Source: CAYRMV01 sp964425255
GTDB lineage: Bacteria > Bacteroidota > Bacteroidia > Flavobacteriales_D > Crocinitomicaceae
Length of the DNA stretch: 18,215 nucleotides
Assembly: GCA_964425255.1 (NCBI GenBank)
Contig: CAYRMV010000064.1
Coordinates: 1-18,215, forward strand
Reading direction: 5' to 3'
Under the pieces are notes generated by a model that saw only the letters and a list, made by a program, of their open reading frames with translations, did not search any database and was not told where the DNA came from. The position numbers and the translations under genes were made by a program. Positions 7,747-15,161 of the stretch are shown here, one piece after another. Within the stretch, counting starts at the first letter, position 1; the number at the start of each line of letters is the position of its first letter.

Positions 7747-8802
7747 TTATTTAACAATTAATCGCTTGGTTACAACACCAGAATTAGATGAGATTTGAAC
7801 CACATACAAACCAGGGATATCTCCAATAGAAATGTTTTTAGTTGTAGCATTAACAGTTATTTTCTTCACCATTTGACCTAAACCGTTGTAAATTACAACT
7901 GATTCAATCATTTCGTCAGAAGCGATTGTGAATGTTCCATTTGTAGTTGGATTTGGATAAACTTCAACGTTTACTTTGTTGTTTTCTTTAACACTTAAAG
8001 GGTTACATTCACATTCGTGTGTTCCTAGTGAAAACCAGTTTCCAAATAAAATTGGATTTCCGTTTACACTTTTCAATGTGTCTCCAGCATCATTAACAAC
8101 ATACGTTACAGGTGGAATTGAATCCCATTGTTCAAGTGGGTTAAAGAAAGGAATTTGAAAATTAGTAACTCCTGCTTTAATTCCCGCTTTACGAATCATG
8201 GAGTGATCAGCAGTAATTGCTACACCTCCGTTTGGACCACCTGCATGTGGATATGTAGTTGACCATCCACCTGTTGGTTGTGATGTTCCTCCTCCTGCAT
8301 TGGTAGGTCTTTGTCCAATTTTACCAATGATATCAACAAAAGTCAATGGTAAAGAATTTAAATTAGTTGTTGGAGTTGCATTTCCAAGAGTACCTTGAAA
8401 TAAAACCATTGCATCATCTCCATTGAAATACATCGCATCGTTTTCTTCGTAAACTGGACAAAAGAAACCATCTCCACGAACTTCTAATGAATCCCAAATT
8501 GGAGCATTGTTTCCTGTTCCATCAGGATTACGTTGGTCAAGAACAACAACGTAAACATCATACGGTTGGATAGTTCCAGATAACTGAACTGCATTTTGAA
8601 CAGTTGCAGTGTTCGAACCATTTGAATAACGAGCAACAACATATTGACTCAAGTCAACAGGTGAAGATGTTGGGTTGTAAATTTCCAACGCTTTGTTGTT
8701 TGACCAACCTTCTACGTACTCGGAAATGAAAATTTTGGAACAATCTTGTGCATAAGATAGTCCAAACGTTAACATACTAACAAAAAGTAATGCTTTTTTC
8801 AT
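7747..8802 (-). CDS. T9SS-exported lamin-tail-domain protein
   Basis: A 351-aa secreted protein. It has a signal peptide (1-18, ending SYA-Q), then a lamin tail domain-like region (about 22-260) with the characteristic start IFISEYVEGWSNNKALEIYNP and the segment YFNGDDAMVLFQG. The C-terminal type A sorting domain (about 278-351) contains VEVYPNPTTNG and ends GLYVVQISSNSGVVTKRLIVK-like, with a terminal Lys. Lamin tail domains occur in secreted Bacteroidota proteins, often fused or adjacent to extracellular nucleases, and are thought to bind surfaces, nucleic acids or other proteins. No catalytic site is visible. As the first gene after the promoter and long leader, it should be the most strongly expressed of the group. 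It could capture substrate for the nuclease or the receptor, but that role is inference. Confidence 0.85.
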   Translation of the reverse strand: MKKALLFVSMLTFGLSYAQDCSKIFISEYVEGWSNNKALEIYNPTSSPVDLSQYVVARYSNGSNTATVQNAVQLSGTIQPYDVYVVVLDQRNPDGTGNNAPIWDSLEVRGDGFFCPVYEENDAMYFNGDDAMVLFQGTLGNATPTTNLNSLPLTFVDIIGKIGQRPTNAGGGTSQPTGGWSTTYPHAGGPNGGVAITADHSMIRKAGIKAGVTNFQIPFFNPLEQWDSIPPVTYVVNDAGDTLKSVNGNPILFGNWFSLGTHECECNPLSVKENNKVNVEVYPNPTTNGTFTIASDEMIESVVIYNGLGQMVKKITVNATTKNISIGDIPGLYVVQISSNSGVVTKRLIVK

Positions 8803-9016
8803 ACTAATTTATTTTGGATTAAAGGAATTGCAACATAATACGTGTTTCGATACCATCTTTTGATGGGTAAATTGAGTTCAATCTACTTTCCATTTTGATA
8901 AACCTGGGTTTTCGTAATTTGGAATTTTTATCACACAGTTTTTATATTATGCTTTTTGATGGTTTCGGTCTGTTTATATAAACACAGCTTCAAGGAGAAC
9001 ATCAAAAAACTTGTTG
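8803..9016 (-). promoter_or_regulatory. Long structured leader of the nuclease operon
   Basis: If the promoter at 9017-9044 is used, the transcript starts near 9010 and has about 205 nt before the first ATG at 8802. Three elements stand out on the minus strand. First, a 9-bp stem joins UUUUUGAUG at 9008-9000 to CAUCAAAAA at 8961-8953, starting at the very 5' end. Second, inside that loop lies the perfect palindrome TGTTTATATAAACA (8971-8984). Third, a small hairpin CCATC-AAAA-GATGG spans 8866-8853. The third lies within a possible 24-codon reading frame at 8893-8819. I recognise no known riboswitch class. A regulatory leader is plausible, but simple AT-rich self-complementarity is not excluded. 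Confidence 0.4.
8819..8893 (-). CDS. Possible 24-aa leader peptide
   Basis: A small frame from ATG at 8893 to TAA at 8819, in the leader of the operon and 16 nt before the lamin-tail gene. It starts MESRLNSIYPSKDG and ends TRIMLQFL. An AGG lies about 9 nt upstream of the ATG, which is a weak ribosome site. It contains the small hairpin CCATC-AAAA-GATGG. It has no signal peptide or known motif. A chance frame of this size is quite possible, and only conservation of the peptide in related genomes would make it a gene. Confidence 0.25.
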   Translation of the reverse strand: MESRLNSIYPSKDGIETRIMLQFL

Positions 9017-9044
9017 CAAAGGTAAAACATTTTAGTCGTTCCAA
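9017..9044 (-). promoter_or_regulatory. Predicted promoter of the nuclease operon
   Basis: On the minus strand, TTG (9044-9042) is followed after 17 nt by TACCTTTG (9024-9017), a full match to the Bacteroidota -33/-7 promoter form TTG-N17-23-TAnnTTTG. The start of transcription should fall near 9010. It points away from the dipeptidyl peptidase gene. Confidence 0.6.
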
Positions 9045-9256
9045 TATTACTTTATTATTAACATTTTTTAGTGAAACAATGCTATTTATGAACAGACTAG
9101 CTTACTAAATCGTTTTGCTAAAAGCTTTTCTCAAACAACTTTTTTTTCTAAGTGCTTTTCATTTCTTCTACAACTCAAAAACAAATGTTCGATTATCTGA
9201 AAATGGATACAATAATTTCATTTTCTTTGTATTCTTTACTTTTAATTTCAACAGCA

Positions 9257-11440
9257 ATGATTAAAAAATTCGGTGTAGTTTTTGTAGGATTATTCTTCGT
9301 TTTCACTTCTTTTTTTGCGCAACAATCTAAAAGAGAATTATCGGTCGAACGAATTTGGAAAAACGCAGAATTTTCTTCTAAGGGTTACCCTGGATTCAAT
9401 GGAATGAAGGATGGGATCCATTTTTCGCGTTTAAATAATAGTAAATCTGGAATTTCAATTACAAAACACGCGTTTCAGAATTTGGATGGAGTTGTAGATA
9501 CACTTCTTAGACAAAATGAGTTGGTTTATGCAGGTGAAAAAATTCAATTAGATGATTATGAGTTTAATCCAAGTGAAACCGTTCTTTTAATTCACTCCAA
9601 CACAGAATCTGTTTATCGTCGAAGTTATGTGACGTCTTATTTCTTGTTTGACTTAAAAACAAAAAAGATTTCTCCATTAAGTAAGTTGGATACACGGGCA
9701 ACCTTGGCGACTTTTTCACCGGACGGACAGAAAGTTGCTTTTGTATCTGAAAACAATCTGTTTGTAGTAGATATTCTTTCAGGAAATGAAACACAATTAA
9801 CTTTTGATGGAAAACGAAATGAAATCATTAATGGTACAACAGATTGGGTGTACGAAGAAGAATTTGCTATAACACAAGGCTTTGGTTGGTCACCTGACAG
9901 TAAAATGATTGCTTTTTTACGCTTTGATGAAAGTAAAGTAAAAGAATTTCAAATGACCTATTACGGGGGGCTTTACCCTGATCAATATGTTTTTAAATAC
10001 CCTAAAGCAGGTGAAGACAATTCAGTTGTCACTGCACATTTATTTCGATTTGACACGGGTAAAACCGATAAAATAAATTTAGGTGAATACGAATATATCC
10101 CTCGTTTGAAATGGTCTCCGAAACAAAATCAACTGGTAATTCAAACACTAAATCGCCATCAAAACTGGGTCAAATATCATTTGTTTGACGCTAATACCAA
10201 TTCAACAAAGGTGTTTTTTGAAGAAAAATCAACTACTTATGTGGAGATTGACGATAACTTATTGATTCTTTCGGATGGAAAATCGATCTTCAGAACAAGT
10301 GAGTCTTCGGGTTTTAATCACATTTACCAAGTAGAGTTTTCTGGAAAGGTCAATCAAATTACGAATGGTCAATTTGATGTAATTGATTTTCTTGGGATTG
10401 ATGAAAAAAAGAAACTTGTTTATTACACAGCAGCACAGACTAGTGCAATCAATAAAGGCATTTATTCTGTAGATTTTACAGGGAAAAAGAAAGCGACTTT
10501 ATCACCTGAAATTGGGTATCACGAAGCTCGATTTACACCTGGAATGTCCTATTTCGTTCGCTATAGTTCGGACGCAAACACGCCACAAACAATTACTCTG
10601 TGCCAAGCAAACGGAAAGGAATTGCGCGTTTTGCAGGATAACAAGGAGTTGAAAGATAAGATGATGCAGTTGAATCTTCCCAAAAAAGAGTTTTTACGAG
10701 TGCCGGGAGCGGAGTATGATTTACATGCTTGGATAATCAAACCTGTAGATTTCGATTCAACCAAAAAATACCCTGTCTATTTTATGGTATATGGAGGTCC
10801 GGGTAGCAATACTGTGTTGAATCGCTTTGGCGGGAATGATTATTTCTACCACCAATTGTTGGTTCAAAAAGGTTATATTGTAGTGAGTGTAGATCCAAGA
10901 GGAACGATGTATCGAGGAGAAAAACACAAAAAATCGACCTATCTTCAGCTTGGGAAATTAGAAACGGAAGATTTTGTTGCTGTTGCCAAGTATTTTGGGA
11001 CCAAATCGTATGTGGATGCAAGTAGAATTGGTATTCAAGGTTGGAGTTATGGTGGATTTATGACATCTTTGGCGATGACGAAAGGGAATGGTGTTTTCAA
11101 AACGGGGATTGCTGTCGCTCCTGTAACCAATTGGCGTTATTATGACAATATTTATACGGAACGATTTATGCGAACGCCTGCTGAAAATCCGGATGGATAT
11201 GACTTAAATTCGCCTATCAATTTCACAAAAGATTTAAAAGGAAACTATTTATTAATTCATGGATCGGGAGACGATAATGTCCATTATCAAAACACGATGG
11301 AAATGGTCACATCTCTTGTGAATGCGAACAAACAATTTGATTTGTTTATCTATCCGAATAAAGATCATGGAATTTATGGTGGAAATACACGAAATCATTT
11401 ATTTCAAATGATGTTTGATTTCACTTTGAAGAATTTGTAG
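9257..11440 (+). CDS. Dipeptidyl peptidase IV (S9B family serine peptidase)
   Basis: A 727-aa exported peptidase that removes X-Pro or X-Ala dipeptides from the N-termini of peptides in the periplasm. I chose the ATG at 9257 because MIKKFGVVFVGLFFVFTSFFAQ is a signal peptide. An in-frame GTG at 9152 would add 35 residues in front of it. The N-terminal two thirds is the eight-bladed beta-propeller (DPPIV_N), with the substrate-anchoring acidic motif DWVYEEEF (Glu200-202, equivalent to the double-Glu of human DPP4). The C-terminal alpha/beta hydrolase holds the catalytic triad: Ser597 in GWSYGGF, Asp672 in GSGDDNVHYQ and His704 in NKDHGIYGG. Length and motifs fit the family and it looks intact. 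It is transcribed divergently from the nuclease operon and ends at a shared terminator before ndk. I see no convincing TAnnTTTG promoter upstream. Confidence 0.95.
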   Translation: MIKKFGVVFVGLFFVFTSFFAQQSKRELSVERIWKNAEFSSKGYPGFNGMKDGIHFSRLNNSKSGISITKHAFQNLDGVVDTLLRQNELVYAGEKIQLDDYEFNPSETVLLIHSNTESVYRRSYVTSYFLFDLKTKKISPLSKLDTRATLATFSPDGQKVAFVSENNLFVVDILSGNETQLTFDGKRNEIINGTTDWVYEEEFAITQGFGWSPDSKMIAFLRFDESKVKEFQMTYYGGLYPDQYVFKYPKAGEDNSVVTAHLFRFDTGKTDKINLGEYEYIPRLKWSPKQNQLVIQTLNRHQNWVKYHLFDANTNSTKVFFEEKSTTYVEIDDNLLILSDGKSIFRTSESSGFNHIYQVEFSGKVNQITNGQFDVIDFLGIDEKKKLVYYTAAQTSAINKGIYSVDFTGKKKATLSPEIGYHEARFTPGMSYFVRYSSDANTPQTITLCQANGKELRVLQDNKELKDKMMQLNLPKKEFLRVPGAEYDLHAWIIKPVDFDSTKKYPVYFMVYGGPGSNTVLNRFGGNDYFYHQLLVQKGYIVVSVDPRGTMYRGEKHKKSTYLQLGKLETEDFVAVAKYFGTKSYVDASRIGIQGWSYGGFMTSLAMTKGNGVFKTGIAVAPVTNWRYYDNIYTERFMRTPAENPDGYDLNSPINFTKDLKGNYLLIHGSGDDNVHYQNTMEMVTSLVNANKQFDLFIYPNKDHGIYGGNTRNHLFQMMFDFTLKNL

Positions 11441-11461
11441 AATAGATTGTTATACCACAAT

Positions 11462-11495
11462 AAAAAAGGGCTTTTCGATCGAAAAGCCCTTTTTT
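11462..11495. terminator. Perfect 34-bp palindromic bidirectional terminator
   Basis: A 17-bp perfect inverted repeat, with core AAAAGGGCTTTTCGATCG and its complement, flanked by A6 and T6. It serves both the dipeptidyl peptidase gene (stop at 11440) and ndk (stop at 11513), which converge here. The centre CGATCG is self-complementary, so the RNA loop must open 4 nt of it. Confidence 0.92.
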
Positions 11496-11512
11496 ATTCG
11501 GTTCCAGAAAGC

Positions 11513-11932
11513 TTAGAATACTTCGCTTGCTGCAAAATGAAATTTTCCTTCGATATCTGCATTTTCATCAGAATCAGAACCGTGAACAGCATTGCGTCCT
11601 TTGCTTTCAGCGTATGCTTTACGGATTGTTCCTTCAGCAGCTTCAGCAGGATCTGTTGCTCCGATCAATGCACGGAAATCAGCAACAGCATTTTCTTTTT
11701 CCAAAATTGCTGCTACGATTGGTCCTGAAGTCATATACTCAACTAATTCACCGTAGAATGGTCTTTCAGCGTGAACTTCGTAGAATTTTTTCGCTTGTTC
11801 TTCTGACAAACGCGTGTACTTCATTGCTTTGATTTGGAATCCTGCTTGAATAATCATGTCAATGATTTTCCCCATGTGACCGTTTTCGATCGCATCAGGC
11901 TTTAACATCGTAAATGTTCTGTTTGTAGCCAT
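11513..11932 (-). CDS. ndk: Nucleoside diphosphate kinase
   Basis: A 139-aa cytoplasmic enzyme that moves the gamma-phosphate of ATP to nucleoside diphosphates through a phosphohistidine, keeping NTP and dNTP pools balanced. Family features are clear: TFTMLKPDA near the N-terminus with Lys11, ERPFYGELVEYMTSGPIVA (about 56-74), ALIGATDPAEA (88-98), GTIRKAYA with Arg104, and the active-site NAVHGSDS with His117. Length is normal and the start at 11932 gives the standard N-terminus. It is a single gene. A -7 box at 11955-11962 would give a short leader of about 15 nt. Its place beside the nuclease operon could be linked to nucleotide salvage, but a different transcription unit and a housekeeping role make coincidence more likely. 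Confidence 0.97.
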   Translation of the reverse strand: MATNRTFTMLKPDAIENGHMGKIIDMIIQAGFQIKAMKYTRLSEEQAKKFYEVHAERPFYGELVEYMTSGPIVAAILEKENAVADFRALIGATDPAEAAEGTIRKAYAESKGRNAVHGSDSDENADIEGKFHFAASEVF

Positions 11933-11954
11933 TTTTCTTTAATAAAATTGGGCG

Positions 11955-11981
11955 CAAAATTACGTATAATTTTTAACAAAA
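11955..11981 (-). promoter_or_regulatory. ndk: Possible ndk promoter
   Basis: On the minus strand, TAATTTTG (11962-11955) matches the -7 form TAnnTTTG. The nearest upstream TTTTG (11981-11977) is only 14 nt away, shorter than usual, so the -33 part is weak. Transcription would start near 11948. Confidence 0.4.
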
Positions 11982-12079
11982 TACTGGAATGAAGAAAGTT
12001 TTGATTTTACTGTACTTTTTTTTGATTCAATGGAAAAAAAATAGAGTTGTTAAAAATGAATCAAGAATATAAAATAAAG

Positions 12080-12110
12080 TTGACATTCAACTTGCTTTAA
12101 CGTATATTTG
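12080..12110 (+). promoter_or_regulatory. Predicted promoter of the PAS protein and response regulator
   Basis: TTG (12080-12082), a 20-nt spacer, then TATATTTG (12103-12110) fit the Bacteroidota promoter form well. Transcription should begin at about 12116-12118, giving a leader of only about 23 nt before the GTG start at 12140. Confidence 0.65.
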
Positions 12111-12139
12111 GAAAAAATGGACGGGGAAATCTAATTTTT

Positions 12140-14662
12140 GTGGTAGGAAATCATATATTCACTTACATCAACGAAAGTACGGTACCCACAATTGTGGTGA
12201 AGCCGGAGGCCCATTTGTTTCGGATTTTACTAGCGAATGCAGCTTTTTTGAAGGTGACATCAAAAAGATGGGAAGATATCAAAAATGAGTCGTTTACAAA
12301 GTTGCTCTCTTCTTGGAGCACAGCTAAAGACGGAGGAAATGCTCAGGTTTTCGAACAAATATTGATTGAGTCATTCGAAAAGAAAAAAGAAGTGAGTCAA
12401 TCGTTTTTACGTGCTCTTTCCGATGAAAACTTAAGTGAGAAAGTACAAATTCAAGTCAAAGTTTGTCCCTTATTTCAATCAAATGGTGATGTCGAATTTC
12501 TGATTGTCAGCGTTTTTCCAGAAATTCCATACGCTTTCACACAAAATGGAATATCCTTTTTTACTGCTGAACGAAATCTATTTGAGTTTCATTTTAATCC
12601 CATGGTACTCATCGATTTCGAAGGGAAAATCAAAGAAGCAAACAATTCTTTTTTACATTTTTTTGATGTAACTGAACATTTTCTTTCCAATCAGAAATTA
12701 GATCAGTTTATCTCTATCAAACATCCTCGGAAAAAAATACAGGAAATATTAGAAGAAAAGATGAATCATTCTTTTTTTATTGAATCCAAAAATGGCTTAA
12801 AAAAATGGGTGAATTTTCATAGTAATACAATTCCATGGGAAGGTGAAACGTTTATTGCTGTTACCATTGAAGACCAAACCTTGGCTCACGAAAAAGAAGA
12901 TTTATTACGTTTATCCACTAGCCGCAGTAAAATGACCGTTGAAGTGGCGAAAATTGGCTATTTTGAATTTGATTTTCAGAAAAATAATGCTTCTTGGTCG
13001 GATGAATTATATGCCATTTGGGAAGTGGATCCTGATAAATTTGATATGACTTTGGAGTCGTTTATAGAAACAATTTATCCAGAGGATCGTTCTATTTTGT
13101 TTGATTTTTATCAACAATTGGAACAAGGAATTCTTTTAGATAGAATTGATTTCCGAATTCAAACCAAATCGGGAATCAAACATATTCAACAACACCATGA
13201 TTCAGAATTAGATTTGAATGGAAACAAAGTTGTTTATGGAGTTGCTCAAGATGTTACTGAGCGAATCAAATTACAAAATGAAATTGAAAAATTAGAACTT
13301 AGATACCAACAAATTTTTCAATTATCACCTCTCCCTATGTGGGTGTTTTCAATTGATACTTACCGTTTTTTAGATGTGAATCAAGCTGCGGTGGAGGTAT
13401 ATGGATATTCCCGCACTGAATTTTTACAAAAGACACTGTTGGATTTATTACCTGAAAAAGATCAAGCGAAACTAAAAAAAGCTGTTCAAAAGGAAATTAG
13501 CAAACAAAAAAATGGCTCATACCGTAATATTCGACACATCAAAAAGAACGGTGAGATAATCTTTGTTGAAGTACAATCAAGTCAAATGAGTTTTCAACAA
13601 CAAGGTGCTGTTTTAGCCGTGATTAAAGATGTCACCGACGAAATGAAAACGGAACTCGAACTGAATCGAATGAATAATAAATTGCTTTTGAGTCAACAAA
13701 TTGCCGATGTGGGTTATTGGGAATACAGTACAAAAACCAAATTGTATCAATGGACACCTCACTTGTTTGAAGTCTTGGAAGTGGATGCAGAAACGTTTAT
13801 TCCTTCAATAGATTCTATTCGCCAGTTCATTTTACCAGAAGATCACTATTTATTGTCGCGCACTTTTTTAGCAACATTTGATTCAGCTAATTATACTAAT
13901 ATTGAACATGTTATTCTAACCGGAGAAGGTAATTTGAAATGGATTTTACAGCGAATTCGAATTCGAGATATAGACAATGAAGGAGAAAAAATCATCGAAG
14001 GAATAATACAAGATATCACCGACCGAAAACACAAAGAAGATGAATTGAGAAGAATCAATAATCGCTATCTGATAGCCATGAAAGCTGCAAAAGAAGCGAT
14101 TTGGGATTGGAATCCGCAAACCGATGAAACTATTTGGAGCATTGGATTCTCTGAGATTTTTGGATATGCAGTTGATAATGGCATTTCAAATAATAATTTA
14201 TGGTCATCGAACATTCACCCCAATGACAAAGAACGGGTTGAACTCTATTTTCAACAAGTGATTCAGGATGCAACGAGGGAAAATTTTGAAATGGAATATG
14301 AATTCCAAAGAGCGGATGGAACGTTTGCTAAAGTATTAGATCGTGGTTTTTTAGTTCGAAACGAAGAAGGGAAATTGGAGCGAGTGATTGGGTCGATGAT
14401 GGACATTTCGGAAAGACAAGAATACATTCAGTATATTCATGATCAAAATGAACGATTGAAAGAAATTGCGTGGAAACAATCGCATGAAGTTCGTGCGCCT
14501 TTGACAAAACTAATTTCTCTTGTATATTTGTTGAAACGTAGAGGAAATAACATTCAGTTCCTTGAACGAAATATTGAAGATGAAATAATTCATTCTGCTA
14601 ATGAATTGGACAATGTGATTCGTTCTATTGTCCGGAAAACAGAAAAAAATTTAATTAACTGA
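12140..14662 (+). CDS. Multi-PAS sensor ending in a histidine-containing DHp domain, no ATPase
   Basis: An 840-aa protein without a signal peptide or membrane segment, so probably a cytoplasmic sensor. The start is GTG at 12140, because no in-frame ATG lies nearby and the promoter is just upstream. It carries about six PAS-type domains (approximately 5-125, 145-248, 262-376, 383-500, 515-628 and 640-758). Several end in the PAC-type motif, such as GVAQDVTERIK, AVIKDVTDEMK, GIIQDITDRKH and GSMMDISERQE. The third, fifth and sixth have the PAS_3 pattern with a conserved W near the start and a PED/PND motif. The C-terminus (about 762-838) is a two-helix DHp region with H-box KQSHEVRAPLTKL, putative phospho-acceptor His782. 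It stops there: no N, G1, F or G2 boxes follow. A response regulator begins 5 nt downstream. It may be phosphorylated by another kinase or act as a dimerising scaffold. Confidence 0.88.
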   Translation: MVGNHIFTYINESTVPTIVVKPEAHLFRILLANAAFLKVTSKRWEDIKNESFTKLLSSWSTAKDGGNAQVFEQILIESFEKKKEVSQSFLRALSDENLSEKVQIQVKVCPLFQSNGDVEFLIVSVFPEIPYAFTQNGISFFTAERNLFEFHFNPMVLIDFEGKIKEANNSFLHFFDVTEHFLSNQKLDQFISIKHPRKKIQEILEEKMNHSFFIESKNGLKKWVNFHSNTIPWEGETFIAVTIEDQTLAHEKEDLLRLSTSRSKMTVEVAKIGYFEFDFQKNNASWSDELYAIWEVDPDKFDMTLESFIETIYPEDRSILFDFYQQLEQGILLDRIDFRIQTKSGIKHIQQHHDSELDLNGNKVVYGVAQDVTERIKLQNEIEKLELRYQQIFQLSPLPMWVFSIDTYRFLDVNQAAVEVYGYSRTEFLQKTLLDLLPEKDQAKLKKAVQKEISKQKNGSYRNIRHIKKNGEIIFVEVQSSQMSFQQQGAVLAVIKDVTDEMKTELELNRMNNKLLLSQQIADVGYWEYSTKTKLYQWTPHLFEVLEVDAETFIPSIDSIRQFILPEDHYLLSRTFLATFDSANYTNIEHVILTGEGNLKWILQRIRIRDIDNEGEKIIEGIIQDITDRKHKEDELRRINNRYLIAMKAAKEAIWDWNPQTDETIWSIGFSEIFGYAVDNGISNNNLWSSNIHPNDKERVELYFQQVIQDATRENFEMEYEFQRADGTFAKVLDRGFLVRNEEGKLERVIGSMMDISERQEYIQYIHDQNERLKEIAWKQSHEVRAPLTKLISLVYLLKRRGNNIQFLERNIEDEIIHSANELDNVIRSIVRKTEKNLIN

Positions 14663-14667
14663 TTGGA

Positions 14668-15057
14668 ATGAATACAAAAATCGTGTTAGTAGATGACGAA
14701 GAATCGTTTAATTTTTATCATCAGATCGTTTTAGAAGATTTGGGCTGGAATCAATCGATTGAAACATGTTTGAATGGAGAAAATGTAATTCATTTGCTAG
14801 CATCCATGGATTTTGATGGTCAAATTTTAATTTTTCTAGATATCAATATGCCTCGTATGAATGCGTGGAGTGTTCTGGAAATTATTGATCAAACATTTTC
14901 TCATTTAGATGTTCGTGTCGTCGTTGTTTCTTCTTCCATAGATGAATCCGATAAATCAAAAGCCTTCACTTTTAAACCTGTAATCGATTATGTCGAAAAA
15001 CCAGTAACAGATCATGTTTTTCAACATGTATTGAATTCTATTGGAATTAGTTTGTGA
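14668..15057 (+). CDS. Single-domain response regulator (CheY-like receiver)
   Basis: A 129-aa protein made of one receiver domain and no output domain. The phosphorylation site is complete: acidic pair Asp9-Asp10, phospho-acceptor Asp58 in FLDINMPRMNAW, Ser88/Ser89 at the end of the fourth strand (VVVVSSS) and Lys111-Pro112 in YVEKPV. It starts 5 nt after the stop of the PAS/DHp gene, so the two are almost certainly co-transcribed and probably work together. With no DNA-binding domain, it should act by binding a partner protein or by passing phosphate on in a relay. A hairpin terminator begins at its stop codon. Confidence 0.93.
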   Translation: MNTKIVLVDDEESFNFYHQIVLEDLGWNQSIETCLNGENVIHLLASMDFDGQILIFLDINMPRMNAWSVLEIIDQTFSHLDVRVVVVSSSIDESDKSKAFTFKPVIDYVEKPVTDHVFQHVLNSIGISL

Positions 15058-15094
15058 AAAATATGGAACTATTCGAAAATAGTCCCACATTTTT
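15057..15094. terminator. Hairpin terminator shared by the response regulator and TonB receptor genes
   Basis: The arms at 15057-15073 and 15078-15094 pair over 17 positions around a 4-nt loop. The plus-strand RNA has two A-C mismatches. On the minus strand the same two positions become G-U pairs, so the stem is complete there with a UUCG loop. The ends are A- and T-rich (attttt at 15089-15094). It can stop both converging units, and looks better for the minus strand. Confidence 0.65.
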
Positions 15095-15161
15095 ATTGGT
15101 GTAAAGAAAATCAAGGGGTAGGTGTTACTGTACTCTAACTCATGATACGAAAATGGTTTAG

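Noticed and set aside
9152..9256. GTG-initiated N-terminal extension of the dipeptidyl peptidase
   Set aside because: It would place 35 residues before a textbook signal peptide starting at 9257, which would block normal export.
9045..9256. Promoter for the dipeptidyl peptidase gene
   Set aside because: No TAnnTTTG with a suitably spaced TTG was found on the plus strand. A promoter must exist but I cannot place it.
11527..11832. 101-codon open frame on the plus strand inside ndk
   Set aside because: It lies fully antisense to a clear ndk, is rich in unlikely Leu/Gln/Arg/His runs, and has no ribosome site or known motif. It is a shadow of the ndk codon pattern.
12117..12134. Five-codon frame MDGEI just before the PAS protein start
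   Set aside because: It begins at the predicted transcription start, has no ribosome site and is far too short to distinguish from chance.
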